In this document: positions 1 to 6,962 of the stretch, one piece after another
How the letters are laid out: each line of letters begins with the position of its first letter
How positions within the stretch are numbered: position 1 is the stretch's first letter
Assembly (NCBI GenBank): GCA_944385945.1
Contig: CALWZD010000003.1
Coordinates: 1 to 56,871 of the forward strand
Source of the DNA: an uncultured Anaerofilum sp.
GTDB lineage: Bacteria > Bacillota > Clostridia > Oscillospirales > Ruminococcaceae
Direction: 5' to 3'
Length of the DNA: 56,871 nucleotides
Notes under the pieces: generated by a model
Told to the model about the DNA's origin: nothing
Database searches by the model: none
Seen by the model: the letters and a program-made list of their open reading frames with translations, nothing else
Position numbers and translations under genes: made by a program

Positions 1-214
1 GATGGATACAGGCAATGCCGAAGGTGAAGAATCCGCCGCTGCACCCAAACAGATTTTAAGTCATCTGATGGTGGCTGCTGAGCAAAAACGGCAGGAATTA
101 GACCGCTTGCGGGAACGAATGGAAAAATTGAACACAGGAAAACGTTGCCCGAGTTGCGGTAATCGTTGCGAAGAAGAAGACAGATTCTGCAATTCCTGTG
201 GCGCAAAATTGTAA
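1..214 (+). CDS. Zinc-ribbon protein, C-terminal part (5' end outside window)
   Basis: The reading frame is open to the left edge, so this is probably only the C-terminal part; an ATG at position 2 may be internal. The visible 70 residues are an acidic, Ala-rich stretch, then a charged helix likely to form a short coiled coil (AAEQKRQELDRLRERMEKL). The end is a compact zinc ribbon, CPSCG followed ten residues later by CNSCG, with the chain ending three residues beyond it. Such ribbons are typical of small Firmicutes proteins of unknown role. The next gene starts 26 bp downstream on the same strand, so the two may be cotranscribed. The function cannot be given. Confidence 0.6.
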   Translation, partial: MDTGNAEGEESAAAPKQILSHLMVAAEQKRQELDRLRERMEKLNTGKRCPSCGNRCEEEDRFCNSCGAKL

Positions 215-240
215 CGACAAAAGAAAGCCGAGGTACCATC

Positions 241-1158
241 GTGGGATTTTTACAAAGCGAAAGCTATGCACTGATTTGGTTTTTTCTGATCTATTCTTTC
301 CTCGGCTGGTGTGTTGAGGTGTGTTTTTCTGCGATCCATAAAGGAATCTGTGTGAATCGAGGGTTTTTAAACGGGCCACTCTGCCCCATTTACGGATTCG
401 GTATGATCAGCATTTTGACCGTACTGCAACCGCTGAAAGATAATCTATTGTGGTTATTTTTGGGAGCAGTCGTCTTTTGCAGCTTACTGGAACTTGTGAC
501 CGGCTATCTGCTGAAGCAGTTGTTCCATACAAGTTGGTGGGATTACAGTAAAGAAAAATTTCAGCTGGGAGGATATATCTGCCTCCGATTCAGTATTCTT
601 TGGGGGCTTGCCGGCACAGCGGTAGTGAAGATCGTGCATCCCGCCATCAATGCAGGGGTGAATCTGCTGCGCAATCTGGCAGGGTGCAGTTTACTGGGGG
701 TTTTTCTGGCACTTTTGGCAATCGACTGTGTAGTAACCGTCAATACCATCTCTAAACTAAACCGCAATTTGGGCGAGATTACCCGTTTGACCCGTTTGCT
801 GCAAACAACGGGAAATGTACTGGCAGAAAATCTTGCTGAAAATGCACAGACTGCACATGAAAAATATACCGAAGGCAAAGATGCTTTTGAACAAACCAAA
901 GATGCACTTGTCGACAGTGCGCAGATCCGCTATGTAGAAAGCAAAGAAGCGTTCAGCCAAAAGAAAATGGAGTTCACCCACTCGGCGCAGCAAAAATATG
1001 CCGAACTTAGCCATCGTTTGGAGGCACTGCGGGCAGAATTGCAGGACACAAAGCTGTTTGGTACAGGACGTTTGTTACGTGCGTTTCCCAAGATGAAAAG
1101 TAAAGACTACGCCGAAGCGTTGGAGGACATTTTAAAGCGCATCCAACGAAAAAAATAA
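241..1158 (+). CDS. PF06541-type (ABC_trans_CmpB) integral membrane protein
   Basis: The N-terminal ~190 residues carry about five hydrophobic segments and the family signature (YSFLGWCVEV, NRGFLNGPLCPIYGFG, a WWDYS motif and LGGYICLRFSILWG), matching the 'putative ABC-transporter type IV' membrane family. The C-terminal third is a charged, repetitive coiled-coil region (ENAQTAHEKYTEGKDAFEQ and similar) that probably lies in the cytoplasm. The frame is open from 166, but that would overlap the upstream zinc ribbon. A GTG at 241 with GAGGT six bases upstream is the better start, giving 305 aa. The substrate and role are unknown. It stands alone before a repeat element and a convergent operon. 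Confidence 0.7.
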   Translation: MGFLQSESYALIWFFLIYSFLGWCVEVCFSAIHKGICVNRGFLNGPLCPIYGFGMISILTVLQPLKDNLLWLFLGAVVFCSLLELVTGYLLKQLFHTSWWDYSKEKFQLGGYICLRFSILWGLAGTAVVKIVHPAINAGVNLLRNLAGCSLLGVFLALLAIDCVVTVNTISKLNRNLGEITRLTRLLQTTGNVLAENLAENAQTAHEKYTEGKDAFEQTKDALVDSAQIRYVESKEAFSQKKMEFTHSAQQKYAELSHRLEALRAELQDTKLFGTGRLLRAFPKMKSKDYAEALEDILKRIQRKK

Positions 1159-1171
1159 CTTTTTACAGCGA

Positions 1172-1300
1172 TCACCCCTCATCAGTCACGCTATGCGTGA
1201 CAGCTTTCCCCCAGGGGAAGGCAAAGCACAAACACTGTTTCAAAAAGAAAAAGCCTTCCCCTTGAGGGGAAGGTGGCTGCGCAGCAGACGGATGAGGTGA
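1172..1300. repeat. REP-like palindromic repeat element
   Basis: The ends are inverted (TCACCCCTCATC at the left, GATGAGGTGA at the right). Inside is a second inverted pair, CTTTCCCCCAGGGGAAGG against CCTTCCCCTTGAGGGGAAGG, around an A-rich centre. It contains no ORF. This GC-rich structure resembles dispersed intergenic palindromic repeats of gut Clostridia. It lies between the convergent ends of the PF06541 gene and nrdG. No second copy was seen in this window. Confidence 0.6.
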
Positions 1301-1342
1301 ACGAACTGTTTTACAGGGTATAAACAGATTTTTTGCAAGCGA

Positions 1343-1375
1343 AAAGGGCTGACCTATTGCACAGGTCAGCCCTTT
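1343..1375 (-). terminator. Intrinsic terminator of the nrd operon
   Basis: Perfect stem AAAGGGCTGACCT / AGGTCAGCCCTTT with a 7-nt loop, placed six bases past the nrdG stop codon. In the minus direction it is followed by a short U tract. Confidence 0.75.
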
Positions 1376-1380
1376 GTATT

Positions 1381-1893
1381 TTAATATTTGCCGTGCCAAC
1401 GGGGGGCGGATTGCTCGACCGCAACGCCTGCACGCAGACTTGCGGGAACGTCCAGAATACGTTGGTTGCGGCTGCCACGGAAGACCAGTTCCAAACTGCG
1501 GCTTTGTAGCTCGAACCGTCCGTCAATGAGCACGTCCAGCTGTTCCAGCAGCTCTTTTTGGGCGTCGGTTCCGTTTTGCAGTTCTTCGAATGTGTAACCG
1601 GAATAACTTGCCACCTCGTAGCCAAGCGATTTTAGCTGCTTTGCCAACGCAGCAAAGCCTTCTGCCTGTGCAAAAGGCTCGCCACCCGAAAAGGTAACGC
1701 CTTTTGCAAGGGGATTGGAACGGACGATCTCGACAAGCTGTTCTTCGCTCATCTCGGTGCCGCCCTCAAAAGCCCATGTTTCGGGATTGTGGCAGCCCTC
1801 GCAATGATGAGGACAGCCCTGCGAAAAGATGGTCACCCGAATGCCGGGGCCGTCCACAATGCTGTCTGCCACAATTCCGGCAAGATTAAGCAT
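1381..1893 (-). CDS. nrdG: Anaerobic ribonucleotide reductase activating protein (radical SAM)
   Basis: A 170-residue class III RNR activase. The N-terminus has GPGIRVTIFSQGC followed by the radical-SAM cluster motif C27-x3-C31-x2-C34 (CPHHCEGC). The GGEPF motif of the family follows near residue 70, and length is normal. By family knowledge the [4Fe-4S] cluster reductively cleaves S-adenosylmethionine and abstracts hydrogen from the radical glycine of NrdD. The ATG overlaps the stop codon of the upstream 53-aa glycyl-radical ORF by 8 bp, indicating translational coupling. In this locus its expected substrate glycine lies in that small peptide rather than in the large NrdD chain. Confidence 0.95.
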   Translation of the reverse strand: MLNLAGIVADSIVDGPGIRVTIFSQGCPHHCEGCHNPETWAFEGGTEMSEEQLVEIVRSNPLAKGVTFSGGEPFAQAEGFAALAKQLKSLGYEVASYSGYTFEELQNGTDAQKELLEQLDVLIDGRFELQSRSLELVFRGSRNQRILDVPASLRAGVAVEQSAPRWHGKY

Positions 1894-2047
1894 TTTTGCT
1901 CAGACCATGCTTTACACGGTCACGCTCCTCAGCCTTTTTGGCATTGTTCCATTTGTCCATCGTGCCGACCAGATAGCCGGTGATGCGACGGATGCGTTCG
2001 AAAGAAACATCCTTTCCTACAATAGATTGACGTTGCATAGCAGACAT
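1886..2047 (-). CDS. 53-aa glycyl-radical peptide, split C-terminus of NrdD
   Basis: A short ORF starting at an ATG with an almost perfect SD (AAGGAGGAG, 7-nt spacer). It ends inside the nrdG start region (ATG and TAA overlap by 8 bp). Its product contains FERIRRITGYLVG, then a WNNAKKAEERDRVKHG tail. This aligns with the extreme C-terminus of one-piece NrdD proteins, for example E. coli RRVCGYLG...FNAGKQEEVKRRVKH, where the Gly of CGY (G681) carries the stable radical. The equivalent residue here is G24. The large NrdD upstream ends before this motif. I infer that the peptide docks on NrdD as a separately made radical-bearing loop and is activated by NrdG. A sequencing frameshift is unlikely, because an ordinary stop, a 47-bp spacer and a strong SD separate the two ORFs. 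Confidence 0.85.
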   Translation of the reverse strand: MSAMQRQSIVGKDVSFERIRRITGYLVGTMDKWNNAKKAEERDRVKHGLSKNA

Positions 2048-2094
2048 ACTCAAACTCCTCCTTACTCAATGCATGATGAAATCGGTAAATACGG

Positions 2095-4383
2095 TCATTC
2101 ACAACCACAGAAGGTAGGAACACCGGGGTACAAACGACGCAGTTCACGCAGCTTTTCTTCGCTGATGGCTTCACCGTCCCGACGACCACAGCGAGGGCAA
2201 ACATCGCCGATCACACCGACATAACCACAAACCGGGTCACGGTCAACAGGGTGGTTGATGCTGCCGTAGCCGATGCCCGCATCGTGCATACAGCGAACGA
2301 CGCTCTCGAATGCCTCGACGTTGTTGGCAGTGTCGCCGTCCAACTCTACATAGCTGATGTGTCCGGCATTGGTCAGTGCGTGATAGGGGGCTTCCAGTTG
2401 GATCTTGTCAAATGCCGAAATGGGATACCAAACGGGAATGTGGAAGCTGTTGGTGTAGTATTCACGGTCGGTCACGCCGGGAATGCTGCCGAAACGCTTT
2501 TGATCCATGCGGATGAATCGTCCGGACAGACCCTCGGCGGGGGTCGCCAGAAGTGAGAAATTCATGTGTGTTTCTTGGCTTTTGCGATCGCAGTAATCAC
2601 GCATATAGCGAATCATTTCCAGACCTTTTTGCTGCATCTGCTCGCTTTCGCCATGATGATGACCGTACAAAGCGGTCAGTGTTTCGGCAAGACCGATAAA
2701 GCCGATGGACAGAGTGCCGTGTTTGAGTACCTCACGCACGGTGTCGTTGATGCCCAGCTTTTCGGAATCCAGCCAAACGCCCTGTCCCATCAAGAACGGA
2801 TAGTTGTAAACGTGCTTTTCGGCTTGTATCTCAAAACGGTCGAGCAACTGCCCTGCTACCAGTTCCATCATTTCGTCCAGTTTCTGGTAGAAAACTTTCT
2901 CGTCGCCCTTGCTCAAAATCGCCAGACGAGGCAGATTGATGGAGGTGAAGCTCAGATTTCCACGTCCAAAGCTGATCTCACGGGTGGGGTCGAAGGTGTT
3001 GCCCATTACACGGGTACGGCAACCCATCGTAGCAACTTCGGTTTCGGGATGCCCTGCTTTGTAGTATTGCAGATTAAAGGGGCTATCCAAAAATACGTAG
3101 TTGGGGAACAGTCGTTTTGCACTTACTTTCATGCTCAGTTTGAACAGGTCGTAGTTGGGATCACATTCGTTGTAGTTTACCCCTTCTTTTACTTTGAAGA
3201 TGTGGATGGGGAAAATACAGGTTTCGCCGTGTCCCAGACCTGCATCGGTAGCAAGCAAAACATTGCGGATGACCATACGTCCCTCAGGCGAGGTGTCGGT
3301 GCCGTAGTTGATGGAGGAAAAAGGCGTTTGTGCGCCGGCACGGCTGTGCATGGTGTTCAGATTGTGAACAAAGCCCTCCATTGCCTGATAGGTGTCCCGT
3401 TCGGTCTGACGGGTAGCACGTTTGCGGGCACGTTCGATGAGATGAGCGGCTTGCTCAGCGGTAATCGGATAGTTTTCGCACAGCAGCTGACAGATCGCAC
3501 CATCGAACTCCTCCTCATCTTTTTCCAGACGGGCAGTAGTTCCGGTTTTTGCAGATGCTTCATTTACCAGTCGTTTTACGCTGTCCAGTTCGTTTTCTCT
3601 GTCCAACAGGTCTTCCAGCGACTCGGTCAGCTTGCGGGTGTACGCTTTTGCAAAGGACTTCGCAACGCCCGGTGCCATGCCGTAGTCGAAGTTGGGGATG
3701 CTTTGCCCACCGTGCTGGTCGTTTTGGTTGGACTGGATGGCGATGGCAGCCAAGGCGGCATAGCTTTGGATGCTCTGCGGCTCTCGCAAGAAACCATGAC
3801 CGGTAGAAAAACCACCCTGGAACAAACGCAAGATGTCGATTTGTGTGCAGGTAGTGGTAAGGCTGTAAAAATCGAAGTCGTGGATATGGATGTCACCCTC
3901 ACGATGTGCTTTTGCCTGTTCGGGGGTCAGCAGATAAGCTTCGTTGTACGCTTTCGCACCGGCTGTGCCGATCTGCAACATACTGCCCATAGCGGTGTTG
4001 CCGTCGATGTTGGCGTTGTCACGTTTCATATCGCTGTTGCGTGCGTCGACATTGGTGATCTCGTCGATGGTGCGCATCAGGCTGGTATTTGCTTCACGAA
4101 TGCGGGTGCGGTTGGCACGATAGAGAATGTATGCTTTCGCAGTTCGATCAAAGCCACGCTGCATTAGCTCGTATTCCACGGCATCTTGGATCTGCTCGAT
4201 GCGAGGGGGGGCATCCTCACAGCCTTGGTCGATCAGATAGTGTTCCACGGCGTGAGCGATACGTTCGGCGTCGGCAGCATCGCCCTCCTTGGTCGCTTGA
4301 AGCGACTTCAAGATCGCCTCGGCAATTTTGCTTTGATCGTACAAAACGATGCGCCCATCGCGCTTGATAACACTGCGAATCAT
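2095..4383 (-). CDS. nrdD: Anaerobic ribonucleoside-triphosphate reductase, large chain lacking the radical loop
   Basis: A 762-aa class III RNR catalytic chain that reduces ribonucleoside triphosphates to deoxy forms. It begins with an ATP-cone (IKRDGRIVLYDQSKIAEAI, ~res 4-95). The barrel follows, with HNLNTMHSRAG and ATMGCRTRV (~res 450-460); the latter Cys is the likely thiyl site. The C-terminus has a zinc-knuckle-like set of cysteines: C719 (DPVCGY), C729/C732 (CPRCG) and C759/C761 (FCGC), the first pair reduced to one Cys. The usual RRxxGYLG radical motif after the knuckle is absent and is found in the next ORF. The start has GGAG nine bases upstream. The promoter carries NrdR boxes. 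Confidence 0.93.
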   Translation of the reverse strand: MIRSVIKRDGRIVLYDQSKIAEAILKSLQATKEGDAADAERIAHAVEHYLIDQGCEDAPPRIEQIQDAVEYELMQRGFDRTAKAYILYRANRTRIREANTSLMRTIDEITNVDARNSDMKRDNANIDGNTAMGSMLQIGTAGAKAYNEAYLLTPEQAKAHREGDIHIHDFDFYSLTTTCTQIDILRLFQGGFSTGHGFLREPQSIQSYAALAAIAIQSNQNDQHGGQSIPNFDYGMAPGVAKSFAKAYTRKLTESLEDLLDRENELDSVKRLVNEASAKTGTTARLEKDEEEFDGAICQLLCENYPITAEQAAHLIERARKRATRQTERDTYQAMEGFVHNLNTMHSRAGAQTPFSSINYGTDTSPEGRMVIRNVLLATDAGLGHGETCIFPIHIFKVKEGVNYNECDPNYDLFKLSMKVSAKRLFPNYVFLDSPFNLQYYKAGHPETEVATMGCRTRVMGNTFDPTREISFGRGNLSFTSINLPRLAILSKGDEKVFYQKLDEMMELVAGQLLDRFEIQAEKHVYNYPFLMGQGVWLDSEKLGINDTVREVLKHGTLSIGFIGLAETLTALYGHHHGESEQMQQKGLEMIRYMRDYCDRKSQETHMNFSLLATPAEGLSGRFIRMDQKRFGSIPGVTDREYYTNSFHIPVWYPISAFDKIQLEAPYHALTNAGHISYVELDGDTANNVEAFESVVRCMHDAGIGYGSINHPVDRDPVCGYVGVIGDVCPRCGRRDGEAISEEKLRELRRLYPGVPTFCGCE

Positions 4384-4535
4384 AGTAAAAATCTCCGTCC
4401 TTTTGTGATACTATGCAAAATAACCACCTGCGAAACACAAAAAACACAGCCGAAAACGCTGCAAAAAAAGCGGGCAGTTTGGCTGTAACACGTTAAAAAA
4501 CAGCCTTGTTTGCTTTTGAAAAAATGTGGCGTAAT

Positions 4536-4573
4536 CGGTTATTCAAAACAACAGATGTTGTTTTGAATAACCG
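4536..4573. repeat. 38-bp perfect palindrome in the nrd leader
   Basis: Two 18-bp arms, CGGTTATTCAAAACAACA and its exact complement, around a 2-bp centre. It lies about 150 bp upstream of nrdD, within the presumed 5' untranslated leader, and touches the promoter-distal NrdR box by 4 bp. In RNA it would form an 18-bp hairpin near the 5' end. It is not followed by a U tract, so it is not a clear terminator. Confidence 0.8.
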
Positions 4574-4616
4574 AATATATAGAGTGCAATGAATATTATG
4601 ACACTAGATATAGTGG
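4570..4616 (-). promoter_or_regulatory. Tandem NrdR-box operator
   Basis: Two 16-bp sites match the NrdR box consensus acaCwAtATaTwGtgt: ACACTAGATATAGTGG (4601-4616) and ACCGAATATATAGAGT (4570-4585). They are separated by 15 bp, 31 bp centre to centre, which is the three-helical-turn spacing known for NrdR. The first box fills the spacer between the -35 and -10 of the nrd promoter and the second covers about +3 to +18, the expected arrangement for repression. Confidence 0.85.
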
Positions 4617-4623
4617 AAGTCAA
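4595..4623 (-). promoter_or_regulatory. Sigma-A-type promoter of the nrd operon
   Basis: On the minus strand, TTGACT (4618-4623), a 17-bp spacer, then CATAAT (4595-4600). Transcription would start near 4588, leaving a leader of about 205 nt with the 38-bp palindrome and a second stem (GGCTGT/ACAGCC, about 4480-4505). Confidence 0.8.
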
Positions 4624-4682
4624 GAAGAAAGGGCGAAAAGGATTGCAAAGAAATCGGGCTGGTTTTTGGTTGGTTTGCCATA

Positions 4683-4711
4683 TTGACAAATCGAGTTATA
4701 ATAGATAATAT
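4683..4711 (+). promoter_or_regulatory. Promoter of the YgjP-like gene
   Basis: TTGACA (4683-4688), 17-bp spacer, TAATAT (4706-4711). An overlapping GATAAT is possible as the -10. It is divergent from the nrd promoter, 60 bp away. Confidence 0.6.
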
Positions 4712-4785
4712 CAGATTTTTCAATAAAAACAAACAATTTTTAGAATCCTTGCCAAGAATCAAAAATAGGGTGCCAAAAAAAGCGA

Positions 4786-5337
4786 GTGAATTTGATGCAA
4801 AAAGAAGAAAAACGCAACGCAGCCGGAGTGGACTATTCTTTGTACAGAAAAAAAGTGAAACATATCAACCTTCGGGTTCGTAAAGATGGAAGTGTGGCAG
4901 TCAGCATTCCGCTGAAACTTTCGGCTAAGCTGGCAGATGCATTTGTACAGGAAAAGCGGCAGTGGGTGCTGCAAGCACAAGCCGCCCAGCAGCACAGGCT
5001 GTCGCAGATGTCCGAGCCGTTGCCGTCACCCCAACAGTGTATGCAGATCTTCGAACAGGCACAGCAGCGGGTGTGGGGCTTGTTTTGTCATCGGCTGCCC
5101 CAAAAACCAACCATCACATTGAGTGATATGCAAAGCCGTTGGGGAGTATGCTATCCGGCACGGTATCAAATCACCTTGAGCCGTCGGCTGGCGCAAAAAC
5201 CGTTTGAAGCGGTGGAATATGTGCTTTTGCACGAATACGTGCATTTTTTTCACCCAAACCACCAAAAACAATTTTGGGAGATGGTGGCACAGTATATGCC
5301 CGACTGGAAAGCAAGACGCTCCCTTTTAAAGTTGTAA
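4786..5337 (+). CDS. YgjP-like (PF01863/DUF45) zinc metallopeptidase
   Basis: A 183-residue protein with the family layout: an N-terminal beta-rich part (KKVKHINLRVRKDGSVAVSI), a middle helical segment, and the zinc site LLHEYVHFFHPNH with H149-E150-x2-H153 and further His at 156 and 159. The motif SRWGVCYPARYQITLSRRL just before it is also characteristic (SRWGSC in many homologues). Members are cytosolic gluzincin-like proteins, often of unknown substrate. The start is uncertain: GTG at 4786 or ATG at 4795, neither with a strong SD. It has its own promoter and is transcribed away from nrd. Confidence 0.88.
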   Translation: MNLMQKEEKRNAAGVDYSLYRKKVKHINLRVRKDGSVAVSIPLKLSAKLADAFVQEKRQWVLQAQAAQQHRLSQMSEPLPSPQQCMQIFEQAQQRVWGLFCHRLPQKPTITLSDMQSRWGVCYPARYQITLSRRLAQKPFEAVEYVLLHEYVHFFHPNHQKQFWEMVAQYMPDWKARRSLLKL

Positions 5338-5383
5338 AATTTTTACAAAAAAGCCAGAAAACGGAGAAATACAGCAAAAACTA

Positions 5384-5392
5384 TGCTATAAT
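5384..5392 (+). promoter_or_regulatory. Extended -10 promoter of the flippase gene
   Basis: TGCTATAAT, an extended -10 (TG-N-TATAAT), with no good -35 at the proper distance. It lies 48 bp before the TTG start of the flippase. Confidence 0.55.
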
Positions 5393-5439
5393 AGCCTTTG
5401 ACAAAGCGGCGGATGCCATAAAAGGAGGAGTTTTTTCTT

Positions 5440-6852
5440 TTGGATAAATACAAACGCTTGGCTTCGAACACCTTGTTGTTTGCAATTAGCAATTTTTCAA
5501 GTAAAATGCTCACCTTTTTCCTCAAGCCGATGTACTCACGTGCAGTCCCTACCGAGGAAATGGGAATCTATAATAATGTGTGGGGCTATATCATCCTGTT
5601 GCTGCCACTTATCACACTCGGCATGGATTACGCTGTGTTGCGGTTTGGATTGGACAAAACGTGTGACCGCAAAAGCGTGTTTACCAACAGTGTCGTGGGG
5701 CTGCTTAGTGGCTTTGTAGTATTGCTGGCGTGTTATCCCGTGATGCAGATGCTGCCCAACGCACAGGAATATATGACAGCGATCTATGCGATGTTGTTCG
5801 TCAGCAATCTGCGGCGCATCTGCGCAAACTTTGTGCGGGCAAAAAATGCGTTACGCTTGGTAGCCATCGACGGCATCCTGACCAGCCTTACCACCGTAGT
5901 TTTTAATGTCATCTTTTTGGTTGGGGTGCAAAAAGGGGCTGCCGGTATTTTATGGGCAACCGTCCTCGCCGACCTGTGCAGTTGTTTGTTGTTGATTTGG
6001 GCGGCGTCGCTGGGCAAGTATCTGCGTTTTTCCCGCTACAACAACCGCTTGATGGGGCAGATGCTGCGGTATGCCTTGCCGTTGGTTCCCTCGCTGATGT
6101 GTTGGAACATCACCAACTCCAGCGATGTCATCTTTGTGACGAATATGCTGGAGGACGGAAAGCGGCTTGCCGGTCTGTTGGGATATAGCTATGTTCTTGC
6201 ACAAGCCGTGCAAATGGTGGCGTATATCTTCAATGATGCATGGCAGCTTTCGGCTGTGACCGAGCAGGAGGGGCGAGAATCCTTTTTCAGTCGCATCTTC
6301 TCTGCCTATCAAAGCACCATGTTCATTGGTGGTGCGATGCTGATCTTGCTGTGTAAGCCATTTTACAGCATCTACCTCAGCGGCGAAGATGTGCAGGCGT
6401 GGAAATATGCACCGTTTTTGGTGATGGCGACTATTTACAGCTGCCTGTCCGGATTTTTGAACAGCATTTATGTGGTGGAAAAACGGTCAGGACTATCGCT
6501 ATTCACTTCGGCGATGGGGGCAGCGGTAAACTGTGTGCTGAATCTGTGCCTGATTCCTTTAATTGGTGTTACAGGGGCAGCGTTAGCAACTTTTTTAAGT
6601 TATGTATCGGTGTTCGTACTGCGGGCGGTGAATACCCGTGGTTTGCTGAAAGTACGTTTTTCGGTAAAGCTGTTGGTACTGAATAGCTTGTTGCTGATAT
6701 TGGAATGCAGCCTGATGATCGTTTCGGCAAAATTGTGGCCGCTGTGGTGCAGCCTATGCGCAGTGGCAGTATTTGCTTTGAATTTCGGCGGGCTGTGGCG
6801 AATGGCAAAGCAGCTGCTTGGAAAAGTGACAAAAAGAAGACGGCGGGCGTGA
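5440..6852 (+). CDS. Polysaccharide (lipid-linked oligosaccharide) flippase, MVF/Wzx-like
   Basis: A 470-aa polytopic membrane protein with about 12-14 hydrophobic segments and the typical N-terminus of the polysaccharide-biosynthesis branch of the MOP superfamily (YKRLASNTLLFAISNFSSKML, followed by KPMYSRAVPTEEMGIYN). Members move undecaprenyl-linked glycans across the membrane. The C-terminus is basic (KRRRRA). The start is TTG at 5440 with a strong AAGGAGG SD 5421-5428. No glycosyltransferases adjoin it, so the glycan cannot be named. A strong terminator follows. Confidence 0.85.
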   Translation: MDKYKRLASNTLLFAISNFSSKMLTFFLKPMYSRAVPTEEMGIYNNVWGYIILLLPLITLGMDYAVLRFGLDKTCDRKSVFTNSVVGLLSGFVVLLACYPVMQMLPNAQEYMTAIYAMLFVSNLRRICANFVRAKNALRLVAIDGILTSLTTVVFNVIFLVGVQKGAAGILWATVLADLCSCLLLIWAASLGKYLRFSRYNNRLMGQMLRYALPLVPSLMCWNITNSSDVIFVTNMLEDGKRLAGLLGYSYVLAQAVQMVAYIFNDAWQLSAVTEQEGRESFFSRIFSAYQSTMFIGGAMLILLCKPFYSIYLSGEDVQAWKYAPFLVMATIYSCLSGFLNSIYVVEKRSGLSLFTSAMGAAVNCVLNLCLIPLIGVTGAALATFLSYVSVFVLRAVNTRGLLKVRFSVKLLVLNSLLLILECSLMIVSAKLWPLWCSLCAVAVFALNFGGLWRMAKQLLGKVTKRRRRA

Positions 6853-6878
6853 GAATGGCTCAATGCCCCAAAATAAAC

Positions 6879-6940
6879 CGGCGGATACCGGAACCATCCT
6901 TTGACTTGTGGGGATGATTCCGTGTATCCGCCGATTTTTT
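6879..6940 (+). terminator. Intrinsic terminator between convergent genes
   Basis: Long stem beginning CGGCGGATAC and ending GTATCCGCCG, followed by ATTTTTT on the plus strand. It serves the flippase gene and may also stop the convergent heparinase-family gene. Confidence 0.8.
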
Positions 6941-6962
6941 GCCTATACAAGAACAGCGAAAA

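Noticed and set aside
1929..2204. 91-codon minus-strand frame across the nrdD-nrdG gap
   Set aside because: It is out of frame with the glycyl-radical peptide, has no SD and no conserved motif.
2566..4167. 533-codon plus-strand ORF antisense to nrdD
   Set aside because: It lies entirely opposite a conserved enzyme and arises from its codon bias; no SD or family features.
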